From positions 22,310-86,309 of the forward strand of contig CAYRTP010000001.1 in the NCBI GenBank assembly GCA_964427175.1: a stretch of 64,000 bases of DNA, written 5' to 3'. This document shows positions 16,696 to 26,666 of the stretch, piece by piece (the first letter of the stretch is position 1; each line of letters begins with the position of its first letter). A model generated the notes under the pieces. It had not been told where the DNA came from. It made no database searches and was given only the letters and a program-made list of their open reading frames with translations. Made by a program: the position numbers and the translations under genes. This DNA is from CAMEON01 sp964427175 (lineage in GTDB: Bacteria > Bacillota > Clostridia > Oscillospirales > CAG-272).

Positions 16696-18913
16696 GAAAC
16701 TCTACAGTGTTGCAGACTATATTAGTGACAAGAAAAAGAAAAAACAGGAAGAACTGATCGGGACCGCGACCCAAACGCCCAATCAACTGACGGGAACAGT
16801 GATCTATAACGGCCTGTCTAATCCAAAAGACATATTGGCGGAACAGAAATCCGCCCAACAGCCGACAACAAGCACGCCTGAGTCTGTCGATCCTGCGTCT
16901 CCTGTGCAAACAACCACCGTAGAAACCCCGAAAAAGACCACAACCGTAACGACAACCACCGCAGCCTCCCCCCAGCCCACCGGCGTAGACCAAGTAACCG
17001 CCAACGCCAACGTCACCAAGCCCCTGACCCAGGTGGATATCGCCCGCACCCAAATGGAGCAGGCCCGTCAAAAGGTCTATGACGTACTCAACACCAAGTT
17101 CCAATATAACGCCAAAGCCAGCCCCCTTTATACCATCCTGGACCGCCAGTATGAGGAGCAGGCCCGCAAGGCCGCGGGAGAGGCTTACGCCCGTTCTACG
17201 GCAAATACAGGCGGATACGGGTCCTCCTACGCGACCAACACCGCATCCGAAGCCAGACGGCAGGTGATGCAAGGCTTTAACGATCAGCAGTACGACCTGT
17301 ATCAGGCGGCCCGCGATGAGTTTTTGGCCGAAAGAGAGTCCACTGTCGAATGGTACAACATGACCAAGCAGATGTACAGCGACGTGCAGGACGAGGAGCT
17401 CATGAGTGCCTACGAGTCCGCCTACGGTGTTTGGGACGGAAGCAACGAGGACGCGGTCCGTACCGCCCTCACCGAACAAGGCGTGTCCGCCACCAACATC
17501 AACAAGATCATGACCGCCCTCAAGCAGGAGAAGCTCACCAACTTGCAGACAGACTACAACATATCCGAGTATGAGGACGAGGCCGCGTATAAGTCGGTAT
17601 ATAGGACTGCCTCTGCGCTGTGGACCGGCGACAACGAGTCCGAGGTCCGAACGGCTCTGCTGGCTGAGGGCGTGGATGCGGCCACCGTTAACAGCATTAT
17701 AAGAGACCTCAAGACGGGCACCCTCAGCGATATGACTCTGGACGATGAGCTGACGGCCGTCAGAGAGAGCCGTGAGTACAAGACGGCCATGGATGCTGCC
17801 CGAGCCGTATGGGCTAAGGATCAAAGCGAGGAGGCTGTCAGAGCTGCGCTGAGCGGTTACTCGGCCACCGTCGTGGACGACATCGTGGCAAGCCTCAAGC
17901 AGGAGCGGTTGACCGATATGCAGGTAGATGTCGCCATCAAGGAGCTGGAGCGCACCGAGTCGGGTGAGCTGAGCGAGGAGGCCAAGCAGGAGCTGTACGA
18001 CAGTGCCGCCGAGATCTACACGGGCCAGAACCAGCAGCAGGTAGCAGCCATGCTGGAGAGAGCCGGAGCAACCCCCGAGGAGGCCGCCAAGATTGTGAAA
18101 GACCTCGACACGGTAGCAAAGGCAGGGCTTTTGGATGTGGTCAATAACGTCACAGATATCGCCTCGGCTGTGGATGCAAAGGATCAGTTGGATACGGCTC
18201 GTCGGAATCATATCATTGACGTGGCTGTGTATGACGAGCAGATCAAGATCATCAGCGGCAAGATCATGTCGGGCATCAACGAGAACCTCAACGATCTGGA
18301 ATCCATCGACTACGAGGGCCTGGGTATTTCCGAGGACGAGTGGAGTAATATGGATGACGTCGATAAGAAGCTGGCCGTCTTTGATGCCGTTGGACAAATG
18401 GCGCAGGAGGGCGTGGTCACTCGCTCCGATTACTACAAGATGTTGTATAACGACACCAAGGAGTTTTTCGAGAGTAAGGACTATACAAAGAGCAAAACTC
18501 CCACACGGGATGCTGTAGACCGGGCTATTGTTATCCAGGATCTGTATGACTCTGGAAATCTGCCCGAGGATGACTACAAGAGCCTGCTCTATAATGTTAT
18601 TGCTCCAAAAATAGAAGAAACAACACTGTTTAAGAGCCTTATAAAAGGAGTCAAAGCCGTAGATGAATGGGGAGGATTTGACGGCGATTGGATGGATAAT
18701 AATATGGCGTGGAGTCAAATTAGAGAGGTGGTCTTGCAAGGCGGGTCGAGCGATGACAGACAATGGGCGCAAATGTCTGATGATCAAAAGGAAATGGCGG
18801 TTATTATTGCAAGACACATCGCCAATAGAGGAGAAAGTACCACCAACAAGCCGACAACTCCCAACCCGAGTCTTGCAAGCTCTCCCACGACCAGAACGAC
18901 CCTTGATTCGTAA
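16679..18913 (+). CDS. Internal virion protein candidate with four tandem repeats
   Basis: 744 aa. A Thr/Pro-rich disordered N-terminus (about 60-115) is followed by a helical region and then four degenerate tandem repeats of about 60-70 residues starting near residues 244, 302, 364 and 437. Each has an A/E-Y-x-S/T-A start, a 'VRTAL' core and 'IxxxLKxxxLTD' end. Its place between tail hub and the 2,566-aa protein is where short-tailed phages encode ejected core proteins. Function is inferred from position. Confidence 0.55.
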   Translation: MTGQNKKLYSVADYISDKKKKKQEELIGTATQTPNQLTGTVIYNGLSNPKDILAEQKSAQQPTTSTPESVDPASPVQTTTVETPKKTTTVTTTTAASPQPTGVDQVTANANVTKPLTQVDIARTQMEQARQKVYDVLNTKFQYNAKASPLYTILDRQYEEQARKAAGEAYARSTANTGGYGSSYATNTASEARRQVMQGFNDQQYDLYQAARDEFLAERESTVEWYNMTKQMYSDVQDEELMSAYESAYGVWDGSNEDAVRTALTEQGVSATNINKIMTALKQEKLTNLQTDYNISEYEDEAAYKSVYRTASALWTGDNESEVRTALLAEGVDAATVNSIIRDLKTGTLSDMTLDDELTAVRESREYKTAMDAARAVWAKDQSEEAVRAALSGYSATVVDDIVASLKQERLTDMQVDVAIKELERTESGELSEEAKQELYDSAAEIYTGQNQQQVAAMLERAGATPEEAAKIVKDLDTVAKAGLLDVVNNVTDIASAVDAKDQLDTARRNHIIDVAVYDEQIKIISGKIMSGINENLNDLESIDYEGLGISEDEWSNMDDVDKKLAVFDAVGQMAQEGVVTRSDYYKMLYNDTKEFFESKDYTKSKTPTRDAVDRAIVIQDLYDSGNLPEDDYKSLLYNVIAPKIEETTLFKSLIKGVKAVDEWGGFDGDWMDNNMAWSQIREVVLQGGSSDDRQWAQMSDDQKEMAVIIARHIANRGESTTNKPTTPNPSLASSPTTRTTLDS

Positions 18914-18923
18914 GGAGTAAGAC

Positions 18924-21900
18924 ATGGCCAAAACCTACATCAACGCATCGAAAAACGCCGGTCTCAAAACAAACCGCATCACCCGTAAGAAGAAAAAGGA
19001 GTTCATCAACGCCTCCGCCCGCGATGAGAAGAACCGAGGAGGCCTGCTCGAAGGAGCAGGCTACCTCCTGGGGAGCGGTGCCCTGGGCGTTGCGGGCGTG
19101 GTCGAGGGCGCAGGCGACATTCTTGCCGCAGGTTCAGACCTTCTCCGCGGCGACACCGCCATGGCAAAATATCGTTTCATGGACAACGATACCGCCGAGG
19201 CCAGGGAAAAGCTGACCGAGTGGTACAACCCCAACAAAGCCATGCAGATCGCCGGTGACGTAACCTCCGGCATCGGTAACAGCCTGGTCTTTATGCTCCC
19301 CTACGTCGGTCCCTACCTGGCCGCCGCAGGCTATACGGGTATGGGCATCTCCAACGCCGCCGAAAAGACCGGCGACGTGGGCTTGAAGGAGATCGGCTAC
19401 GGTGTGGTATCCGGCGGTATGGAGTTCGCCATGGACAAGCTCACGGGCGGCATCGGAAAGGCCGGTAAAAACATCGGCTCTGCCGTAGCCCGCAAGCTGG
19501 GCCGAGAGGCGGGAGAGTCGGTGGCCATGGCCACCGGAAAGACCGCCGCCTCCAAGCTGGCAGGCGCGATCACGGGCCGCGGCCTGGTGGGTACCGTCCT
19601 GAAGGAATCCCTCAAGGGCGCGGCAGGAGAGGCAGCCGAGGAATCCTTGACCGAGATCATCGACCCCGCCCTGCTCAAGCTGTTCAACATCGACGAAAAC
19701 GCCGATTGGGACTGGAAGCAGATCGCCTACGCAGGTCTGATCGGCGGTCTCTCGGGCGGTCTTATGACCGCGGGGCCCGCCGCCATCAACTACAAATCCT
19801 CGGTCAAGGCAGGCCGTTCCATCCGCGAGAACGGCCAGGCCGAGACCATGGTCAACTACGCCAAGACCACAGCCCTCAAAGCCGCTACGCGAAAGCAGGA
19901 GCGGTACAAGGCCGCCGCTGATCAGAAGATCACCCCGAAAGAGGGGGCAACCGTTATCGGCAAGACCTACACCGGCGCGAAAAACCTGGTCAACAGCGTC
20001 CGGAACAGCCGCGCCGAAAGCCGCGTGAAGGCCATGGCCGAGAAGGTAGACAAGAACGTCGAGGCCTACAAGGCGTATATGTCCAACCCCAAAAAGACCG
20101 AGAAGGAGCTGGAGGTATCCGACGCAATCCTCGGTGAGCTTCGCGGCAACCTGTTCCTGCTGGAAAACGCCAGCCTGCTGGAGGTCTACGAGGAGGCCGT
20201 CCTGGAGCTGGACGAGGAGGACAAGCAGAACCTTGTAAACGACCTCAACACCCGTGCCAAGGAGCAGAAGGGCAAGTCCGACTATACCGTAGCCGACCTC
20301 GAAGCGAATATCGACGATATCCTCACCTCCATCGCCGCGAAGTATATGACCGACGATCAGTACGGAGAACTCAATAAACTTTTCCAAAAGCGGAAAAACG
20401 CTACTGCCGAGACCCAACCCGCCGAAACAACGCCCCAGGTCGCCGTACAGCCCGCCCAGGGCGCAGAAGTGGCCGAGGCCGAGGAAGTGACCGCCCAAAG
20501 CAAAAAGCCCGTCACGCCGCGATTTGCGGGCAACGGGAAGGTCAAGGTGGAAGGTGGCCGCAATTGGAAGGATCTGACTATTACAGGAGATCAAAACGCC
20601 GCCTATGCCGCCTACAAGGCCGCCGAGATCCTCGCCCCCAACCTGGGAGCTGACATCGAGATCCACGAGAGCCTGGACAAGGACGGTCGCCAGGTAAACG
20701 GCTACTTTGATCAGCGGACCAATACCATCCACATCAACATCAACGCCAAGCGCGGGACGAGCGGGAAGCAGATCGCCCTCTATACCCTGGGACACGAGGC
20801 CACCCACTACGTCAAGCAGTGGTCGGGTGAGAAATACGAAGCCCTGGCCGACTTCGTCATGAACAAGCTGGGCGGTGACACCGAGACCCTGATCACCGAT
20901 AAGATCGCCACCCTGCGCACCATATCGGACTATCAGACCCTGTCCGACGAGGTCCTCCGCGACCTCGCCCGCGAGGAGGTTGTAGCCGACGGAATGGAGC
21001 TGATCCTCACCGACGGCAAGGTCCTGGACGAGCTGGCCAAGCAAGACCGTTCCCTGTGGGAGACCATCAAGGAATGGATATCCGACATCATTGCCAAGAT
21101 CAAGAAGGCCTACGGCGATCTCAACCAGGCCTCCAAGACCGCGCAGACCCTGCGAGAGACCCTGGACACCCTGGACGAGGTGGAACGGCTGTTTACCGAG
21201 AGCGTGAAGGAGGCGGGGGAGAGAGTTAGGACGGCGGAGCCTGTAACCAGCATGAATGAAGAAAACGTGCAGGTTAGCGGGGAAAAGTTGTCTGTGGAGC
21301 CCAATTATGCCAGTAATATTGAGCAATGGAACGCCGATGAGCGGCCAGAAAATGAGTCATTCATTTTAGGCATGACAGGTGATGTGCTACAAGGATTAGG
21401 GGCGATTGAAAGCGAAATTTTCATAAACGGAGATAAAATCAAGACCATTTTGAGCGATCATCCTGAATTGACATTGGATGAAATCAAGCGGATTCCACAA
21501 ATTTTAGATGATCCAGTTTTGATTTTAAAAAGCCGAAACGTAGGTCGCACCGGCAAAATGAATAGCCGCATGGTTATTTTTGGTGCTGTAAGAGCTAAAA
21601 ACGGCCAGCCTGTTATGTCCATTTTGGATCTTCGTCCTGTTGAAAATAATTTCGTAATTGCGGATATGCAAAAAGTGACGAGTGCGTATACAAAGACGAC
21701 AAACCCGGTAGAGTTTGTCAAGGAGAGTTCTGTGGTATATGCAGACAAAAAAAGAACCGCCTCGTTACTTCGGTCAATAGGCTTCCAAATGCCTATCGAG
21801 CTGAACAAGAGCGGTTACATAGGTAGTATAGCATACAAAGAGCGAAAAGTCAATATATACGGTGAAAAATTTGAAGATGTTTTTTCGGAAGGACAAATAA

Positions 21901-24900
21901 AATATTCCATTTCCGAAGAAACTCCCCCCGACCCCGATCCCGACACCACCCAATCAGAGGACAAGCCGAAAGCCGAAAAGGATCAACAGACCCTGGAGGA
22001 AGAAAACCGCGAACTGACCGAAAAGCTGCACAAAATGCAGTACGCTATGGTACAGAGGGCCATCAAGGCCGGAGAGATCTCCGCCAAGATGAAGCGGCAA
22101 GCCATATCCAAGGGTGCCGACGTAGTGCTGGACAGCATCGGCGTGACTGACGGCAGTAATCGACGCGAGCTGGTGCGCCGCATGGAAGAAATCTACGCCC
22201 ACATGGCCGCCAAGAACGGCATATCCTATGAGCAAGCCTTTGAGGAGGCGGAGGACGTAGCCGACTGGCTGATATCCCGTCAACCCCTGGTGCGTGACGC
22301 AGCTATGGCCGAGCAGGCCCAGGAAATCCTGAAAACCCTGCACAACTCCAAGATCAGATTGACCTTTGGTCAAAAGGGCGAGGTTTCCCAGCAAATGGGT
22401 TCCACCGAGGATTATCGAAAAGCCATGTTTGGAAAGGTAACTGTCGCTGATCAGGCCGGAACGCCCCTGGATGTGCAGTGGGCCGAATGGTCAGATATGT
22501 ACCCGGAGGTGTTTGCCGACGATGTAACCGAGACAGATATGCCCACGAGGCTGTTGGAAATCTACGAAAACCTTATGTCACAGCGTGATTACGTGGAAAT
22601 CATAGACGAGTACATCGACGCGGAGACCTTGACTGCTACCATCTTTGAACAGATCGGTCATATCGTCTGGGAGGCCGAAACATCCTGGGTCAACGATACA
22701 ACCATCCTGGCCAACGCGCTGGAGGGGGCCGTCACCTCCGAGCAGGAGTGGAAAATCGTCCAGGAGTACAAAAACCGCGCGGGAGAGCTGGAGCAAACCA
22801 ATGCAAGAATTTCAGCCCTCCGACGTGAGGCAGCAGCTGTAAACAGAGAAATCGGCTCTCTGCTGCAAAAGAAAAAGGAAAGCGGCAACAAGGAGCCGTG
22901 GGTACTGACCGCGCTGGATGAATCATACAAGCGTAAGGGAGAGTTGATTGACGAACTCGACCACCTGGTGAACACCGTCCAAAAAGCGAGTGAAAGACTT
23001 CTGTCTCTCCGTGCTGCAAAGCCCTTGCAAAAAGCATTGGCAGAGGCGAATAAACGAGCTGACGCAATGGAAAAAAAGGCGCACAAAGCAGAGGAACAGG
23101 CAGAGAAGGCCTGGGAGTGGTCAAAGGAAACCGTCCGTGAGGTCCGAACCGAGGAACGAGAGAAGGGAAGGGAATACAAAGAATACCTCGACCGCAAAGA
23201 AGGCGAATCCCAGGAACGCGGCGAAATCACAGCCCGTAAGCGTACCGTCATGCGGCTCCTGGGCTCACTGGAAACCAAACTCTACCACCCCACAAAAACA
23301 AACCACGTCCCCCAGGAGCTGCTTGACCTGGCTCTGAAAACCCTCCACGTCGCCGATCCGGGCGCATTTGCCGCCAACCGCACCAATATCCGCGAGATGG
23401 GCGATCTTGCCGCAAAGATCGAGAAGCTGGAACGCAAGGCCGCAAGGACCGCCACCGAGCAGGAGCGTCTCGACAAAATGAAAAGCAAATACGAGCACCT
23501 GGAAGCCGAGACCCTGCCCCTCAAAGAGCAGGCCAAGGCCCTTCTGACCGCATTTGTCGAATATAACAAAAACGTTCCCGAGGATCAGCGATACCCCGAG
23601 GGCTTCATCAACATCATGACCGCCCGCGTCAATGAAATCGAAAACAAGCCTCTCGTTGAGATGGGCCTGCGCTCCCTGGAGGCCGTGGAGACGTTCGTCA
23701 CGATGCTGAGCCATCAGATCGACACCGTGAACAACACCTTCGCCACCGAGCGGACCCTGAAGATCAGCGACCTCGGCCAAAAAGCATCCACCGAAGCCGC
23801 CGACAGTAAGCCCCTCAAGGTCCTGTCCCCCACCGGCAAGGAATGGGCAGGCATGAGCGGTATCCGAAATTTCTTCTGGAAGAACCTCAAGCCTCTCACC
23901 GTCTTCGAGGCCATCGGCTCAAAGACCTTCGCTGACCTGTTCCAAAACGTCCTGAACGGAGAGGACACCTGGGCGCGGGATATCGTGGAGGCCCGCGAGA
24001 AGATCCTCAAGGCCCGGGAAGCCCACGGCTACAAGGACTGGGACCTGGATGCCCGCACCGAGGTGCAGACAGGGAGCGGTCCCGTCAGCCTGAACCTGCG
24101 GGAGCGAATGGCGTTGTATGCTCTGTCCTTCCGTGAAAACGCCGAAAGCCACCTGCAAGGCGGCGGATTTGTCCTGGATCCCATGGCCACCGAGGAAACC
24201 AAGATCAAAGGCCTGTCGGTCGAAGCCCTGAAAAAGCGTCTCAACGACTCCAAGCGATACGTCATGGACAAGGAGATGCTGGGCAAGCTGGCTACGGGAT
24301 TGACTGAGGAACAAAAAGCATACGTGCGGGAAATGCAGGCCTATCTTACCGAGCTGGGCAAGAAGGGTAACGAGGTATCCCGCAAGCTCTACGGAATGGA
24401 CATTTTCACCGAGGAATATTACTTCCCGATGAAGGTGAGATCGGTATACCTGGATGCCCAAACAGGCAAAACGGGTGATCCCAATCTCAAAAACATGGGC
24501 ATGACCAAGGAGATCGTCCCCAACGCCAAGAACCCCCTGGTTCTGCAAGGCTTCGACGAGATCATGGTGGACCATATCAACAACATGGCCACCTATCACG
24601 CCTTTGTGCTTCCCATGGAGGACCTGCGCCGTGTCCTCAACTACAAGCCGGTCAACTACAAGACCGACGAGAACGGCGACGTGATCCTGAATGATGACGG
24701 CCTCCCCGTGGCGGACAACGAAGCGGCAAAGCAGTACGACACACTCCAGGCCGTCATCGAATCCAAGTACGGACAAAAGGCCAATGCCTACATCATCCAG
24801 CTCATGCGAGACCTCAACGGCGGTGCCCGTCGGGACGCGGCGGCGGGGATCATCGACCGAGGCATTACAGCCTTCAAGCGGGCCTCCACTATGGCCTCCC

Positions 24901-26624
24901 TGTCGGTGCTGGTACAGCAGCCCACGTCCATCTTCCGCGCGGCGGCTTACATTGACCCCAAATACCTGGCCGGAACCGCCTCCATCGTGGATTTCAAGAA
25001 CCACAAAAAGCTGTGGGAGCGGGTCAAGAAATACGCCCCCGTTGCCATCATCAAGGAAATGGGCGGCTATGACACAGGTGTGGGAGCCCGGACGGGCGAC
25101 TATCTGAACGCCGCCGAATACGGTAAGGGCGAGCGTCTCAAAGGCTTTGCCACCGATGCAAACTACCGCGCCGAGGTCTTCGGCATGGGCGCGGCCTATG
25201 CGGACGAGATGGCCTGGATCCAAATTTTCGAGGCCTGCGTCAGCGAGCAGGCGGACAAGCTGAAGCAATCCCGCGACTCCGAGGCCGTCCTGGAAGCGGC
25301 AGGGAAGCGGTTCGAGGAGGTCGTGCGCCATACCCAGGTGTATGACTCCACCCTGACCCGTTCCGAGAATATGCGCTCCAAGGACACCGGTATGAAAATG
25401 GCCACCGCCTTCATGTCCGAGCCCACCACCGTTGTCTCCATGATCGCGGAGGCTATCATGAAAGCCGAGCGGGGAGATGTCAAGTTCCTGCGCAACACAG
25501 CCGCCGCCGTGGGCGCGTCCATCATAGTCAACGCCCTGGCATCCTCCCTGATATACGCCATGCGCGACGACGATGAGGAGAAAACCTACGGCGAGAAATA
25601 CCTGTCCAAGCTGGCCATGGAAACCGCCGCGGGATTCAACCCGCTGGAGTATTTCCCTGTATTCCGCGATTTCATGTCGTTGGTGAAGGGATATGAGGTC
25701 GAGCGGACCGATATGGCCCTGGTAGGAGACCTGCTCAACCAGGTGCAGAGCCTCTCCAGCTCCAAGAAGACCATCCCCCAAAAGGTGATCGGCGTGAGCG
25801 GTGCGGTCTCATCCTTCTTTGGATTGCCGCTGACCAATGTGGTTCGAGATGCCAACGGATTCTTACACACCGTTCTCAAGCAGACCGATACCGAGCGTAT
25901 GACCGGGAAGGGTCTGTCCGTAGCGTTGATGCAGGAGTTTGACACCATTTTTAACGCCTTCGACGAGAAGACCCGCAATAGCTACCAGCTCTACCAGGCC
26001 GTGCTGGATGGCGACAACAAGCACTATGCCAGAGTAGTCGCCCGTTACGAGAGCAGTAAAGACGCAGAACTCGCCCTGCGCCAGGCCTTGAGGGAATACG
26101 ATCCCCGCATAACCGAAGCCGCCCAAGCCCGTCTCAACGGTGAACTCGACGTATACGAATCCATAGTAGACCAGATCGAGTCGGAGGGCAAGTTTGACCG
26201 CAACATCGCCATCCGCGCCATCAATAACCAGATGACTTGGATCAAAAACAACGAAACCACAGCCACCGTCCCGCAGGCCGAGGACGCAGAGGACACACCC
26301 GAGGCTCTCTACACCGCCTCCGACCTCAACGCGGCCCTGGAACGCGGTGACTCCGAGGACTTTGAGATGCTCTACTACGTTCTGCTCACCGATAAGAAGG
26401 AGCAGGGAAAGACCGAGGCCCAGGCCCGATCCTCCATCAAATCCTCGGTCACGTCCTACTGGAAAAAGCAATACCTCGCCGCCTGGGAAGCCAATGACAC
26501 CAAGGAGATCAAGCGAATCCAATCCATCCTCCTGTCCACGGGCCTCTACGGCACCCGCAATGACGTGGCGACTACGGGTCAGGAGTGGGTAAAGGCCTAC
26601 GCGGCCTCCAAAACCAAAAAGTAA
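18924..26624 (+). CDS. Giant polyvalent virion protein with HExxH and MuF_C-like domain
   Basis: 2,566 aa. Residues about 30-290 are hydrophobic, Gly/Ala-rich and may insert in membranes. A zincin motif HEATH lies at 624-628 in 'LGHEATHYVKQW'. Residues about 790-990 resemble the phage MuF C-terminal (BECR-like) toxin or nuclease-like domain ('HPELTLDEIKRIP', 'DPVLILKS', 'RMVIFGAV'). Long coiled coils follow. The segment from about 1,970 on ('FKRASTMASLSVLVQQP', hydrophobic helix near 2,190) resembles LPD38-type polyvalent protein regions. It is probably packaged and ejected with the DNA. Domain names are by eye. Confidence 0.7.
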   Translation: MAKTYINASKNAGLKTNRITRKKKKEFINASARDEKNRGGLLEGAGYLLGSGALGVAGVVEGAGDILAAGSDLLRGDTAMAKYRFMDNDTAEAREKLTEWYNPNKAMQIAGDVTSGIGNSLVFMLPYVGPYLAAAGYTGMGISNAAEKTGDVGLKEIGYGVVSGGMEFAMDKLTGGIGKAGKNIGSAVARKLGREAGESVAMATGKTAASKLAGAITGRGLVGTVLKESLKGAAGEAAEESLTEIIDPALLKLFNIDENADWDWKQIAYAGLIGGLSGGLMTAGPAAINYKSSVKAGRSIRENGQAETMVNYAKTTALKAATRKQERYKAAADQKITPKEGATVIGKTYTGAKNLVNSVRNSRAESRVKAMAEKVDKNVEAYKAYMSNPKKTEKELEVSDAILGELRGNLFLLENASLLEVYEEAVLELDEEDKQNLVNDLNTRAKEQKGKSDYTVADLEANIDDILTSIAAKYMTDDQYGELNKLFQKRKNATAETQPAETTPQVAVQPAQGAEVAEAEEVTAQSKKPVTPRFAGNGKVKVEGGRNWKDLTITGDQNAAYAAYKAAEILAPNLGADIEIHESLDKDGRQVNGYFDQRTNTIHININAKRGTSGKQIALYTLGHEATHYVKQWSGEKYEALADFVMNKLGGDTETLITDKIATLRTISDYQTLSDEVLRDLAREEVVADGMELILTDGKVLDELAKQDRSLWETIKEWISDIIAKIKKAYGDLNQASKTAQTLRETLDTLDEVERLFTESVKEAGERVRTAEPVTSMNEENVQVSGEKLSVEPNYASNIEQWNADERPENESFILGMTGDVLQGLGAIESEIFINGDKIKTILSDHPELTLDEIKRIPQILDDPVLILKSRNVGRTGKMNSRMVIFGAVRAKNGQPVMSILDLRPVENNFVIADMQKVTSAYTKTTNPVEFVKESSVVYADKKRTASLLRSIGFQMPIELNKSGYIGSIAYKERKVNIYGEKFEDVFSEGQIKYSISEETPPDPDPDTTQSEDKPKAEKDQQTLEEENRELTEKLHKMQYAMVQRAIKAGEISAKMKRQAISKGADVVLDSIGVTDGSNRRELVRRMEEIYAHMAAKNGISYEQAFEEAEDVADWLISRQPLVRDAAMAEQAQEILKTLHNSKIRLTFGQKGEVSQQMGSTEDYRKAMFGKVTVADQAGTPLDVQWAEWSDMYPEVFADDVTETDMPTRLLEIYENLMSQRDYVEIIDEYIDAETLTATIFEQIGHIVWEAETSWVNDTTILANALEGAVTSEQEWKIVQEYKNRAGELEQTNARISALRREAAAVNREIGSLLQKKKESGNKEPWVLTALDESYKRKGELIDELDHLVNTVQKASERLLSLRAAKPLQKALAEANKRADAMEKKAHKAEEQAEKAWEWSKETVREVRTEEREKGREYKEYLDRKEGESQERGEITARKRTVMRLLGSLETKLYHPTKTNHVPQELLDLALKTLHVADPGAFAANRTNIREMGDLAAKIEKLERKAARTATEQERLDKMKSKYEHLEAETLPLKEQAKALLTAFVEYNKNVPEDQRYPEGFINIMTARVNEIENKPLVEMGLRSLEAVETFVTMLSHQIDTVNNTFATERTLKISDLGQKASTEAADSKPLKVLSPTGKEWAGMSGIRNFFWKNLKPLTVFEAIGSKTFADLFQNVLNGEDTWARDIVEAREKILKAREAHGYKDWDLDARTEVQTGSGPVSLNLRERMALYALSFRENAESHLQGGGFVLDPMATEETKIKGLSVEALKKRLNDSKRYVMDKEMLGKLATGLTEEQKAYVREMQAYLTELGKKGNEVSRKLYGMDIFTEEYYFPMKVRSVYLDAQTGKTGDPNLKNMGMTKEIVPNAKNPLVLQGFDEIMVDHINNMATYHAFVLPMEDLRRVLNYKPVNYKTDENGDVILNDDGLPVADNEAAKQYDTLQAVIESKYGQKANAYIIQLMRDLNGGARRDAAAGIIDRGITAFKRASTMASLSVLVQQPTSIFRAAAYIDPKYLAGTASIVDFKNHKKLWERVKKYAPVAIIKEMGGYDTGVGARTGDYLNAAEYGKGERLKGFATDANYRAEVFGMGAAYADEMAWIQIFEACVSEQADKLKQSRDSEAVLEAAGKRFEEVVRHTQVYDSTLTRSENMRSKDTGMKMATAFMSEPTTVVSMIAEAIMKAERGDVKFLRNTAAAVGASIIVNALASSLIYAMRDDDEEKTYGEKYLSKLAMETAAGFNPLEYFPVFRDFMSLVKGYEVERTDMALVGDLLNQVQSLSSSKKTIPQKVIGVSGAVSSFFGLPLTNVVRDANGFLHTVLKQTDTERMTGKGLSVALMQEFDTIFNAFDEKTRNSYQLYQAVLDGDNKHYARVVARYESSKDAELALRQALREYDPRITEAAQARLNGELDVYESIVDQIESEGKFDRNIAIRAINNQMTWIKNNETTATVPQAEDAEDTPEALYTASDLNAALERGDSEDFEMLYYVLLTDKKEQGKTEAQARSSIKSSVTSYWKKQYLAAWEANDTKEIKRIQSILLSTGLYGTRNDVATTGQEWVKAYAASKTKK

Positions 26625-26666
26625 ATATGGGGAGGGCAAACCCTCCCCCGAAAGGAGAGAAAAACC

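Noticed and set aside
16487..18931. 814-aa leftward open frame
   Set aside because: Antisense shadow of the 744-aa virion protein; composition and lack of start signal argue against coding.
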